12,491 nt of DNA from Candidatus Omnitrophota bacterium (lineage in GTDB: Bacteria; Omnitrophota; Gorgyraeia; Gygaellales; Profunditerraquicolaceae). Position 1 is the first letter of the stretch. Each line of letters begins with the position of its first letter. This document shows, piece by piece, positions 1-6,589 of the stretch. The position numbers were made by a program, and so were the translations under genes. The stretch lies in contig JAGOIJ010000039.1 in NCBI GenBank assembly GCA_017995695.1, positions 1-12,491 of the forward strand, written 5' to 3'. The notes beneath the pieces are model-generated. The model was not told where the DNA came from. It was given only the letters and a program-made list of their open reading frames with translations, and did no database searches.

Positions 1-161
1 AGCCCAGCCTTTACAAGACCACTTTTTAATTTCTTCACAACTTTATCTTTAATATTATCAATAAGTTATGACTTTTTCTGAAATTTCTATTGGATTGGCA
101 TGGAAAATGCTTCTAAAAATATAAGTAGATATTCTTTAAATATACGTTTACAGGAGGCGGC
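1..161. other. Non-coding upstream region of the PEP-CTERM cluster
   Basis: I see no credible gene in these bases. The stretch is A/T-rich and holds the putative sigma-54 promoter at 95-111 and the ribosome binding site AGGAGG at 152-157, which fixes the ATG at 162. No terminator for an upstream gene is evident, so the block to the left may end outside the window. Confidence 0.6.
95..111 (+). promoter_or_regulatory. Putative sigma-54 (-24/-12) promoter
   Basis: The bases TTGGCATGGAAAATGCT fit the sigma-54 consensus TTGGCACG-N4-TTGC(A/T), with two departures (C to T in the -24 box, T to A in the -12 box). The invariant GG (97-98) and GC (109-110) have the correct 12-base register. Transcription would start near 122, giving a leader of about 40 bases before the first PEP-CTERM gene. 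In bacteria with PEP-CTERM/exosortase systems, sigma-54 and the PrsK/PrsR two-component pair are known to control PEP-CTERM genes, which makes this match more credible than an isolated one. I found no comparable site before the other genes in the window. Confidence 0.6.
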
Positions 162-1037
162 ATGAAAAGAGCTATATTAGTACTCGTGGTTGCGGGCTTG
201 GCGGCAATTATGCCTTGTATTGCTATGGCTGCGGTTGTTGGGCAGGGCAGCATTGATTTCAGTTGGACGCCGTCCAATGTGGGGCAATCGTACAGTACAG
301 GCTGGTTTGGTAATGCGTATTATCATTCTCCAGGGGATACCGCGTATCCATGGTCGCCCAACGGAACTATATATACGAGCACTTCGCCTTTGACGGATGG
401 CTTTATTTCCATGTCAGGCGCGCAGTCATTAACAGACGGCGATGCTTCCTTTGCTTTTAGTCTGGAGCATAACCCGGCATATCCTGGGTATACCCTTTTC
501 GGAGGAATTGATTTCTATAATTATGCTTCTTTTGGGTCTTTTCAAGTGAATGAAGGTGATTCGGTTAGCTTTCCGGATTTTTCGTATGCGTATAATTTTC
601 TTGGTTCCATTGATTCCACGAATGATCACCTGGCTTTTAATACACAAGTAGACTTGCAGTATTACTTCTACCCGCAAGATAATACCCACGATCCTATCTA
701 TGGGTATTTTTACAGCGATTACTATGAAGCATCGAACTGTCCACCAGGAACAGAGTGTCGCACCAAGTGGACCTATTTTAACACTCCTGATGCCTCTGGG
801 AATATTCAGGCTGCGGGCAATGTTACCTTCGCAAATTACAACTTTACTGCTCCGGAGCCGGGTTCTGTACAGTTGGTGGCGCGTTGGGATTTTGCCGCAG
901 GAGCGATGAATAGCATTTACGGCGATGCTTTTGACCAGGATCCGCCGGAGCCGCCCACAGGGGTTGTCCCAGAGCCAGGCACATTGTCACTCTTGGGTTT
1001 AGGCTTGCTTGGTCTTGTGATGAGAAGAAAGAAATAA
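162..1037 (+). CDS. PEP-CTERM sorting domain-containing protein (first of four)
   Basis: This is a 291-residue exported surface protein of unknown specific function. Residues 1-23 form a signal peptide (MKRA start, hydrophobic core, likely cut after AMA). The C terminus is a PEP-CTERM tag: PEP at 270-272, a short hydrophobic span at about 274-287 rich in L and G, then RRKK. In this system the tag is recognised and processed by an exosortase. The mature part is rich in Tyr, Gly, Asp and Ser, with one close Cys pair (C193, C199) that could form a disulfide. The ATG has AGGAGG five bases upstream. The blocks LGSIDS (about 147-152) and RWDF (241-244) recur in the next gene, so the two are tandem paralogues. 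It is the promoter-proximal gene of the cluster. No enzymatic motif is visible; a structural or matrix role is inferred. Confidence 0.9.
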   Translation: MKRAILVLVVAGLAAIMPCIAMAAVVGQGSIDFSWTPSNVGQSYSTGWFGNAYYHSPGDTAYPWSPNGTIYTSTSPLTDGFISMSGAQSLTDGDASFAFSLEHNPAYPGYTLFGGIDFYNYASFGSFQVNEGDSVSFPDFSYAYNFLGSIDSTNDHLAFNTQVDLQYYFYPQDNTHDPIYGYFYSDYYEASNCPPGTECRTKWTYFNTPDASGNIQAAGNVTFANYNFTAPEPGSVQLVARWDFAAGAMNSIYGDAFDQDPPEPPTGVVPEPGTLSLLGLGLLGLVMRRKK

Positions 1038-1069
1038 GGCCAGTCGGTTTTTCAACAACAGGAGAAGCA

Positions 1070-1894
1070 ATGAAAAAGTTTTTGTTAGTAATGTATATCG
1101 CAGGCTTAATGATATCTTTGTCTCAAAGCGCATTTGCGGTGGTGGTAGGTGATGCTACTATGTCGTTTTCCTTTACTCAGGAACCTGATTATTTGCATCA
1201 GTATTCGTATGGTGGCCCTGGTGGAGGAACGAGATATTATGGGTTTGTAGGGTCGTATTATCCCTTCCCCGCCTTTAACCCTGCGCAGTATGACCTCATA
1301 TACCCTAACCTAGATGTAGATATGGAGGGAAGCGCAACGCACGGTCTCAGTACCATAACCGGGGATTGGAACGGTCTTGATCCTACAACGTTTTCTTTGC
1401 TTGCGCGTTCTCCTGAAGATAACGCTGAAGGTTGGGCGCATGTAAATTTTATCGGTGGATTCTCAATGGGCGGAGTTAATTTTCCCGGCTTTACCTACCA
1501 TTATGATTATCTCGGCAGTATCGATTCAGCAGATGATACGCTCGGGTTTAATGTGCAAATGGAAATTTCATCAGGGGATACTGTTTACTACTCTGATTAC
1601 AAATCATGGATTCCAGGTTTTCAGGAGAAGATGCCTTTGGTAAATATGCCTGTTAACAATGTGATTGACGTAAACGGTGATGTGGTTTTTGATCCAATTA
1701 TTCTTAATGACGGTATTTCTCGTGAATGGATTGTACGTTGGGATTTCATGGGCGGAGGGTATGATCGTACCTACGTGCCTGTTGGTGATGATAATGAGCC
1801 TCGTCCTAATGTCGTGCCCGAGCCAACGACATTATCGCTTCTTGGTCTAGGACTGTTTGGTTTCGTTTTGAAAAGGAAGAAGCTTACCTCATAA
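1070..1894 (+). CDS. PEP-CTERM sorting domain-containing protein (second, paralogue of the first)
   Basis: This 274-residue exported protein begins with a signal peptide (MKKF start, likely cut after AFA near residue 23) and ends with a PEP-CTERM tag: PEP at 250-252, a hydrophobic span, KRKK and four extra residues. AGGAG at 1060-1064 supports the ATG; the gap from the previous gene is 32 bases, so co-transcription is likely. It shares with its neighbour the start of the mature chain (VVG), the block LGSIDS followed by a D-rich stretch and FN (148-161), and RWDF (223-226) shortly before the tag. The rest has diverged strongly, so the duplication is old or under diversifying pressure. It has no cysteines in the mature part. 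Function unknown; a surface or matrix protein is inferred from the tag. Confidence 0.9.
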   Translation: MKKFLLVMYIAGLMISLSQSAFAVVVGDATMSFSFTQEPDYLHQYSYGGPGGGTRYYGFVGSYYPFPAFNPAQYDLIYPNLDVDMEGSATHGLSTITGDWNGLDPTTFSLLARSPEDNAEGWAHVNFIGGFSMGGVNFPGFTYHYDYLGSIDSADDTLGFNVQMEISSGDTVYYSDYKSWIPGFQEKMPLVNMPVNNVIDVNGDVVFDPIILNDGISREWIVRWDFMGGGYDRTYVPVGDDNEPRPNVVPEPTTLSLLGLGLFGFVLKRKKLTS

Positions 1895-1937
1895 GAAATT
1901 CCAGGTTGGCTTAGCGGTTTAGAAGTAAGGAGGAGCC

Positions 1938-2711
1938 ATGAAACATTCGTCGTTCGGTTTCATTTTCTTGGTTGTGAGCTGTTTATTGTTATTTCTGCAG
2001 GGCAGCGTCTCTGCAGCAGCCATTGCTTTTTCCTCTAGCACGCTGGATTGGACGCAGTTCCAGACGAGCGTTCCGGTCAATTATTATGATTGGTACTCTA
2101 TCCCTGTCGCCGAGGCAGAGTCGAACTACTATAGGGCTCCTCAGGAGAGACATGACCTGCGCAGCTGGGGGAGTACCGGTGCCTTAAATGAGTTGGTTAA
2201 TACCCAAGGGTATGGTTATACCACGTCAGATGTAGTGCATGCGCAAGCCAGCGCCTTAGCTAACGGAGTGCAAACCTACGAGTCGTACGGTTCTAGTTTT
2301 GTGGAGCGGGGCGGATACTTTAACGTCGCCGAGGCAGGAACTATTAATTTTTTCGCTCCCTATTCTTTTCATCAAGAGCTTTCCTTGAACCTGGCGCTTG
2401 ACTCCGCGTATGACTATGCTTTTGTCAGTATTTATTTTGCTGAACAGCTTGGGCCCACCGACTATCAATACCTTGCGAGTAAACAGATTACGTTTGATCA
2501 TTATAATACGAACGGGGTATGGAATACCACAGGAAACATAACATTGGACTCGGGAGTGTTCATTGAGCCGGAAAGAGATTACTATTTTAACATGGTAGCA
2601 TACTCTGCTGCCTTCGCCCAGACACCGAAATTGAATGTCGTTCCCGAGCCTGCAACCTTGTCGTTATTGGGGTTAGGTCTTGTTGGCTTAGTATTGAGGA
2701 GAAAGAAATGA
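1938..2711 (+). CDS. PEP-CTERM sorting domain-containing protein (third)
   Basis: This is a 257-residue exported protein. The signal peptide covers about residues 1-26 (long hydrophobic run, likely cut near SVSA). The C terminus carries PEP at 236-238, a hydrophobic span and RRKK. A strong AGGAGG at 1928-1933 precedes the ATG. The middle is a beta-rich, Tyr/Ser-rich domain with no known catalytic motif; the segment FIEPERDYYFNM (208-219) just before the tag resembles a recurring ending of small PEP-CTERM proteins. It lacks the LGSIDS and RWDF blocks of the first two genes, so it is a different family sharing only the sorting signal. Its TGA overlaps the ATG of the next gene in ATGA, which suggests translational coupling with the lectin-like protein. 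Specific function unknown. Confidence 0.88.
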   Translation: MKHSSFGFIFLVVSCLLLFLQGSVSAAAIAFSSSTLDWTQFQTSVPVNYYDWYSIPVAEAESNYYRAPQERHDLRSWGSTGALNELVNTQGYGYTTSDVVHAQASALANGVQTYESYGSSFVERGGYFNVAEAGTINFFAPYSFHQELSLNLALDSAYDYAFVSIYFAEQLGPTDYQYLASKQITFDHYNTNGVWNTTGNITLDSGVFIEPERDYYFNMVAYSAAFAQTPKLNVVPEPATLSLLGLGLVGLVLRRKK

Positions 2712-3331
2712 AAAGAACAGTTTGGTTGGGAATTTTTATCTTCGCGATAATGATAGCGGTAGGAAACGTTGATGCATCTATTTTGCAGTGGAGCGGTAAT
2801 AGTCATTATTACGAAGCAGTATATTATCCTAATACGTACACCGGGGTAGGTAATGGACCTGCGGAATATTATTTAGAATGGGAGGATGCCCGTGATCTGG
2901 CTGCGGCCGCGAGCCATCTGGGGATGTCTGGACACTTGGCGACAATAACGAGTCAGGATGAGAATAATTGGATATGGAGCGCGTTGTCTCCTACCGTTAC
3001 GCCTCTGTCTTTGGACCGCTTTTTTCTTGGTGGAAATGATAGGCAGGTAGAGGGAGTTTGGTCATGGGTTACCGGAGAACCGTGGGTGTATGCGGGCTGG
3101 GTCGGTTCTGAGCCGAACAACGGTTGGGGGCAGTATGAGGAAGATGCGCTTGCGTTTTCAGGAAACACCTGGAATGATCTGCCTTATAACCAGGATGATT
3201 ACGAAGGTTATTATGTATATGGTTATGTCGTTGAATATGAACCGCGCTCAAATGTCATCCCTGAACCTGCGACGCTTTCACTTCTAGGTTTGGGATTATT
3301 AGGATTTGCGTTGAGAAAGAAACTCTCCTGA
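2708..3331 (+). CDS. C-type lectin-like domain protein with PEP-CTERM tag
   Basis: This 207-residue protein has a signal peptide (about 1-23, cut near VDA), a C-type lectin-like domain and a PEP-CTERM tag (PEP at 185-187, ending RKKLS). The lectin fold is shown in order by WEDA (58-61), GHLATITS (75-82) with DENNWIW, FFLGGND (105-111), WSWVTGEP (118-125), EPN (135-137) and WND (155-157). EPN and WND are the calcium and sugar ligands of mannose/glucose-type C-type lectins, so calcium-dependent glycan binding at the surface is a fair inference. It has no cysteine at all, so the disulfides of animal lectins are absent, as in many bacterial members. The start overlaps the previous stop by 4 bases. 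It is the last gene before the terminator at 3359-3389. Confidence 0.9.
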   Translation: MKRTVWLGIFIFAIMIAVGNVDASILQWSGNSHYYEAVYYPNTYTGVGNGPAEYYLEWEDARDLAAAASHLGMSGHLATITSQDENNWIWSALSPTVTPLSLDRFFLGGNDRQVEGVWSWVTGEPWVYAGWVGSEPNNGWGQYEEDALAFSGNTWNDLPYNQDDYEGYYVYGYVVEYEPRSNVIPEPATLSLLGLGLLGFALRKKLS

Positions 3332-3358
3332 CAAGTTTTTAATTAGTTTTGCTTTTCC

Positions 3359-3389
3359 GGGCTGGACATCATGTTCAGCCCTTTTTTTT
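3359..3389 (+). terminator. Intrinsic terminator of the PEP-CTERM cluster
   Basis: GGGCTG (3359-3364) pairs with CAGCCC (3376-3381), extended inward by a G-U pair and ACA/TGT, and is followed at once by eight T (3382-3389). It lies 27 bases after the lectin gene stop and ends the four-gene unit. Confidence 0.9.
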
Positions 3390-3423
3390 GCAAAAAAAAT
3401 ATCAACGCACGCTGTCCGCGTAG

Positions 3424-3429
3424 TATAAT
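3424..3429 (+). promoter_or_regulatory. Possible -10 element (TATAAT) before the small membrane peptide
   Basis: A perfect TATAAT lies shortly after the terminator and about 85 bases before the 35-residue ORF. No good -35 box is seen at 16-18 bases, so this is a weak call; it would give the pilin-like unit its own promoter. Confidence 0.35.
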
Positions 3430-3513
3430 ACTCAATAGTAATTAGATATCACACCATAAGCCATTATTTTGAGAAGAGGGGGAGGCAAGCTGGGGCTTTT
3501 TCCGGGAAACAAA

Positions 3514-3621
3514 ATGGCAAGATTTATGGAAATCGACCCTTTATTTAGGGCTATTGTTACCATTCTCGTTATTGCACTTGTCGCTTTGATCGTTTGCGTA
3601 TCATTTTTTATGAAGAGATAA
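3514..3621 (+). CDS. Small single-span membrane peptide (35 aa)
   Basis: ATG at 3514 opens a 35-codon frame ending in TAA. The peptide has a short polar start (MARFMEIDPLFR), one unbroken hydrophobic span of about 18 residues rich in V, I, L and A, and a basic end (MKR). This is the layout of a small inner-membrane protein with its C terminus probably in the cytoplasm by the positive-inside rule. No close ribosome binding site precedes the ATG; a purine-rich GGGGGAGG at about 3478-3484 is too far away, but would fit a non-ATG start upstream (CTG at 3490) in the same frame. It lies between a terminator and the pilin-like gene, 54 bases upstream of the latter, and may be co-transcribed with it. 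I do not recognise the family. The compositional pattern is the only evidence that it is translated. Confidence 0.45.
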   Translation: MARFMEIDPLFRAIVTILVIALVALIVCVSFFMKR

Positions 3622-3675
3622 GCGTCCGTGAGCCGGGTCAGGTAATCTTGTATAGTGAGGAGGGCGAATAAATTT

Positions 3676-3927
3676 ATGAGCGTTAGGCAAACAGAAAGAG
3701 GATTCGGATTGCTTGAAATTGTGCTTACCGCCGCAATACTTCTGGTTGTTTATTTCATTCTTATGAAAGTTTATTTTAAGAAGACTATCATGCGTGAAGA
3801 ATCGCAACGCGTAACGATAGATGCAGGCATTGATACTTCTAATTATCAGTCTATCCTTGATAGCTCAAGAGACAAGATTCACGCTATCCAGCGGCAGCAT
3901 TCTAGCCAACTTGAAGATATGCCTTAG
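3676..3927 (+). CDS. Type IV pilin-like (pseudopilin-like) small protein
   Basis: This 83-residue protein begins with a type III prepilin signal: a short basic leader (MSVRQTERG), the cleavage site G9|F10 and Glu at mature position 5 (E14), followed by a hydrophobic helix of about 20 residues (IVLTAAILLVVYF). Such proteins are cut and N-methylated by a prepilin peptidase and built into pili or type II secretion pseudopili. The remaining domain, about 45 residues, is charged and helical with no cysteines, much shorter than a major pilin, so a minor pilin or a small anchored helper is more likely. The ATG is preferred over an in-frame GTG at 3655 because GAGGAGGG (3657-3664) lies between them. 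The last 23 codons, stop included, recur nearly intact at 5319-5387. No peptidase or secretion gene is nearby. Confidence 0.72.
   Translation: MSVRQTERGFGLLEIVLTAAILLVVYFILMKVYFKKTIMREESQRVTIDAGIDTSNYQSILDSSRDKIHAIQRQHSSQLEDMP
3859..3927 (+). repeat. Direct repeat, copy A (3' end of the pilin-like gene)
   Basis: These 69 bases are the final 22 codons plus stop of the pilin-like gene. They match 5319-5387 at 61 of 69 positions by my alignment, including a 36-base perfect core. The two copies are 1460 bases apart and enclose the first glycosyltransferase gene. Confidence 0.9.
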
Positions 3928-3953
3928 GCATTGTTGTCCGGTAAGCCTTTTTT
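3926..3953 (+). terminator. Weak intrinsic terminator candidate
   Basis: AGGC-a-TT (3926-3932, one bulged A) can pair with AAGCCT (3943-3948), followed by a run of six T. The stem is short and starts inside the stop codon of the pilin-like gene, so the call is tentative. Confidence 0.4.
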
Positions 3954-4040
3954 AATTTGGAATGTGCGCTCCCCGATTGAGTTTTGGCAATTTTAAGTGA
4001 TTCTTCACGATGTTAACGTATTGCATGCTGCTTTCGTGAG

Positions 4041-5294
4041 ATGATGAAGATAAGGCCAGCTTTCTTGAACATTTTATTTATTTTTATTTTTTCGTTTCTC
4101 ACACGAGCGTTGCTGCTTTTTTGGATGCAGTATGTTAATCCCGGTGGTTATCTTGATGCATTAGTTCGCGTTGATGAAGCGCGCTATATTGCTTCGGCTT
4201 ATCAACTGACAGCTTTATTGCGAAATAACATTCTTTGGGATGTTCCACTGTATCCGTTTTTCTTAAAGATCTTCTTTAGTTTATTCGGCCCAAGCGTCCA
4301 CGTGGCTATATGGCTTAATATAGGTTTGTTTAGTATTTTTGTCTGTCTTGTATACCTTGTCTCAAAGTGCCTTTTTGAACAAAAGGCTGCTGTATGTTCA
4401 GCGATCCTTATCATTTTTCATCCAACGTGGCTCTTGTTTGGTTTTCGTCCTGTCCCGGAACCGTTATCAGCATGCCTATTGCTGCTTGCATTTTATATAA
4501 TGCTGCAATATTTCCAGAGAAGTTATGTGCGCTATGTACTTGCGATCAGTATATCGCTTGCCTTGTTAGCGTTAACCAAGGAAAGCTTTTTGATTTCACC
4601 GGTCATAGCTTCTTTCTTATTTATTTTCTTAAGAAGAATAGCACTTAAGCAAGCGCTTATTCACGTACTATATTGCTGCATAGGATACATGCTTATGCTG
4701 AGCCCTTTATGTTTGTTTAATTATGCAACGCATAATAGATTTACGCTTTCCCAGAAAACAACAGTGAGCGTTGAAGATCGCCTCGGTTTGCCAGATGTAA
4801 GAGAAGGAGAAAATACAGCGACACAATTATTGTTCGGCGCGGTCGAGCGACAGCGAGCGATAATCAACAGCAGTATTCGGTATGGACCATACTGGGATGT
4901 TAAGAAGCGCATGTTTATTGGAACGGGAGTAATGCAGTTAATGATGGCGTTTGGATATGACAGCGCGCCATTAAGGCCATATGTCAATAAGCCAATTTTG
5001 TTTTTAAGAGAAATTCTGCATTTTTCGTGGCCATGGATATTGTATCAGTATTTTGCAACTATTTATCTGGTAATCGTATACCTTTCAAGCTTCTTAGCGA
5101 TGTTATTGTTAGTCAAAGCAGGACGTTTAAAGGAGATCATTAGTTTTCTATTGTTTATCTTTATATTTCTCTATGTTTATATTAATTTCTTTGTTCCGCG
5201 CTATTTTTTGTTGTTTGCGCCATTTCTTATAATGCTTTCTTCCTATGGTGTCGTAACAATTTGTTCGTCGATTAAGTGCAGGAAAGTACGCTGA
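4041..5294 (+). CDS. GT-C family integral membrane glycosyltransferase (GT39/PMT_2-like)
   Basis: This 417-residue protein is mostly hydrophobic with about ten membrane spans. After the first span (about 8-28) comes an outward loop with D45-E46 in VDEARY, the acidic pair expected for catalysis in GT-C enzymes, then a WDVPLYPFF motif (66-74), PEPL (139-142) and LTKES (178-182). These are the landmarks of the ArnT/PMT-like group, which move a sugar from a polyprenyl-phosphate donor to a protein, lipid or glycan on the outer side of the membrane. Acceptor and sugar cannot be read from the sequence. Two adjacent ATG codons (4041, 4044) are possible starts; neither has a clear ribosome binding site. 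It ends 24 bases before the pilin-gene fragment. The neighbouring SGNH hydrolase and second GT-C gene suggest a shared surface-glycan role. Confidence 0.82.
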   Translation: MMKIRPAFLNILFIFIFSFLTRALLLFWMQYVNPGGYLDALVRVDEARYIASAYQLTALLRNNILWDVPLYPFFLKIFFSLFGPSVHVAIWLNIGLFSIFVCLVYLVSKCLFEQKAAVCSAILIIFHPTWLLFGFRPVPEPLSACLLLLAFYIMLQYFQRSYVRYVLAISISLALLALTKESFLISPVIASFLFIFLRRIALKQALIHVLYCCIGYMLMLSPLCLFNYATHNRFTLSQKTTVSVEDRLGLPDVREGENTATQLLFGAVERQRAIINSSIRYGPYWDVKKRMFIGTGVMQLMMAFGYDSAPLRPYVNKPILFLREILHFSWPWILYQYFATIYLVIVYLSSFLAMLLLVKAGRLKEIISFLLFIFIFLYVYINFFVPRYFLLFAPFLIMLSSYGVVTICSSIKCRKVR

Positions 5295-5318
5295 TTTTAA
5301 TTATGCATATAAAACATC

Positions 5319-5387
5319 GATAGCTTAAGAGACAAGATTCACGCTATCCAGCGGCAGCATTCCCAGCAACTGGAGGATATCCCTTAG
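5319..5387 (+). pseudogene. 3' fragment of a second pilin-like gene (repeat copy B)
   Basis: These bases encode 22 residues and a TAG that match the C terminus of the pilin-like protein at 3676-3927 at 19 of 22 residues, in the same frame with the stop at the same place. Several of the eight base differences are silent third-position changes (CTT/CTG, GAA/GAG), which suggests this copy was once under protein-coding selection. No start codon or prepilin N terminus precedes it: the frame is closed by TAA at 5310. The upstream bases TTTTAATTAT (5295-5304) resemble TTCTAATTAT in copy A but are two bases out of register, so the remnant may extend to the end of the glycosyltransferase gene. The best reading is a truncated paralogue left by a duplication or insertion event. 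A retained RNA or recombination role cannot be excluded. Confidence 0.8.
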
Positions 5388-5407
5388 ATTTTATCTGAAT
5401 TAATACT

Positions 5408-6589
5408 ATGGGTCGACATACTGTTTCTTTAAGAAACATTAAAGCAATTATTTTCTTTCTTTTTATTCTTCTGTTCGGCTCTGTTTGCTTTATAGTCGGT
5501 TATAAACTATATGCCTATCGTTATCAGGGAGAGCGCTATTGGAAGAAGCAATATGCCTTATTGCAGGACAATACCAAAAGGCAGATTGCCACGTTAATTA
5601 GCAACGGCGGGCTCCAAGAGGTTGATTTGGAGATTATGCCTAATGCCTTGTGGTATCATCAGCTTAATCCTCGTTATAAAAACAACGAAAGTAACAGTCT
5701 AGGTTTTCGCAATCAGGAGTATCCCGAACATGAATTATTATCAAGGCCCCTCATTATCTGCGTGGGAGATTCTACTACTCAGAATTGGCTTAAGCCAAGA
5801 GAGGAAGGCTTCCCCTCTTTATTAGAAAAAAACCTTACGCAATCTTTGCCCGAGGTATCCCCCATAGTCTTAAATGCTGGTGTTGGATTCATGACTTCAA
5901 ACTTGGTGGCAAATCTTGTCATTAATAAAATTATCCACTTAAAACCACAAATTGTAGTAATAAAGGTTGGCTATAACGATATTGTTGCGCTATGCACACA
6001 AAAGATCACGACATTTGATTACACTCAAACGTTCGATCATCCTTTTTATCAGTTGATATTTGACAAGGCGATGATAAAGGAAGCTCAACAATCTTATGAA
6101 GGGAAAATGAGATTGGCTACATACATAACGCTTAATTCCGAGACTGCTTTTGCGCCGTTACGTTTTTGTAATGTCAACTACAACGTTGATATCAATAAGG
6201 ATAAGTTTTTTTTCTATGAGCAGCATATCCTTGCTATTATCGGCGCATTAAAGGAAAACAACATAACGCCTGTGTTGCTTGACCTTCCTTTTCCGGAAGG
6301 AGGCAGTGGGAAAAATAATCTTTACAGCGGGGTATCCGAGTATGCATTTGTCAATTTTTGCAATAGGCTAAATAATATCCTTGAGCATATTGCCAAAGAG
6401 CACAATATCCTGTTGGTTAGGATTCAGCCGGTACTAACTGCAGATGATTTTTGGGATCATTGCCATATGACAAAGTCAGGTAACCAAAAAACTGCTGATG
6501 TGTTGCTTCCTTTACTCAGAAAGATAGTACATAATAAACACGCACGCTCAGTTGACGTTCTGGATGACCTCAGTTTTTCTAATCCATGA
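5408..6589 (+). CDS. Membrane-anchored SGNH/GDSL-type hydrolase
   Basis: This 393-residue protein has one N-terminal membrane span (about 12-34) followed by a large domain, presumably outside the cytoplasm. SGNH blocks appear in order: GDST with Ser122 as nucleophile, the block II glycine in NAGVG (about 156-160), VGYND with Asn190 as oxyanion residue, and D350-x-x-H353 in WDHCH near the end. All catalytic positions are present, so it is likely an active esterase, deacetylase or acyltransferase on an envelope glycan or lipid. At 393 residues it is longer than a simple GDSL esterase, with an insert between blocks III and V. No ribosome binding site is obvious before the ATG. The stop overlaps the start of the next glycosyltransferase (ATGA), so the two are translated together and probably act on one product. 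Confidence 0.85.
   Translation: MGRHTVSLRNIKAIIFFLFILLFGSVCFIVGYKLYAYRYQGERYWKKQYALLQDNTKRQIATLISNGGLQEVDLEIMPNALWYHQLNPRYKNNESNSLGFRNQEYPEHELLSRPLIICVGDSTTQNWLKPREEGFPSLLEKNLTQSLPEVSPIVLNAGVGFMTSNLVANLVINKIIHLKPQIVVIKVGYNDIVALCTQKITTFDYTQTFDHPFYQLIFDKAMIKEAQQSYEGKMRLATYITLNSETAFAPLRFCNVNYNVDINKDKFFFYEQHILAIIGALKENNITPVLLDLPFPEGGSGKNNLYSGVSEYAFVNFCNRLNNILEHIAKEHNILLVRIQPVLTADDFWDHCHMTKSGNQKTADVLLPLLRKIVHNKHARSVDVLDDLSFSNP

Noticed and set aside
429..689. Antisense open frame inside the first PEP-CTERM gene, and similar overlapping frames elsewhere in the window
   Set aside because: They lie inside well-supported genes, lack ribosome binding sites and encode no recognisable domain.
3655..3675. 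GTG start that would lengthen the pilin-like protein by seven residues
   Set aside because: The GTG overlaps the AGGAGG ribosome binding site of the ATG at 3676, and the shorter leader fits a prepilin signal better.
3969..3999. TTTTGGCA at 3975-3982 as a second sigma-54 site before the first glycosyltransferase
   Set aside because: The GC of the -12 box is missing at the required distance.
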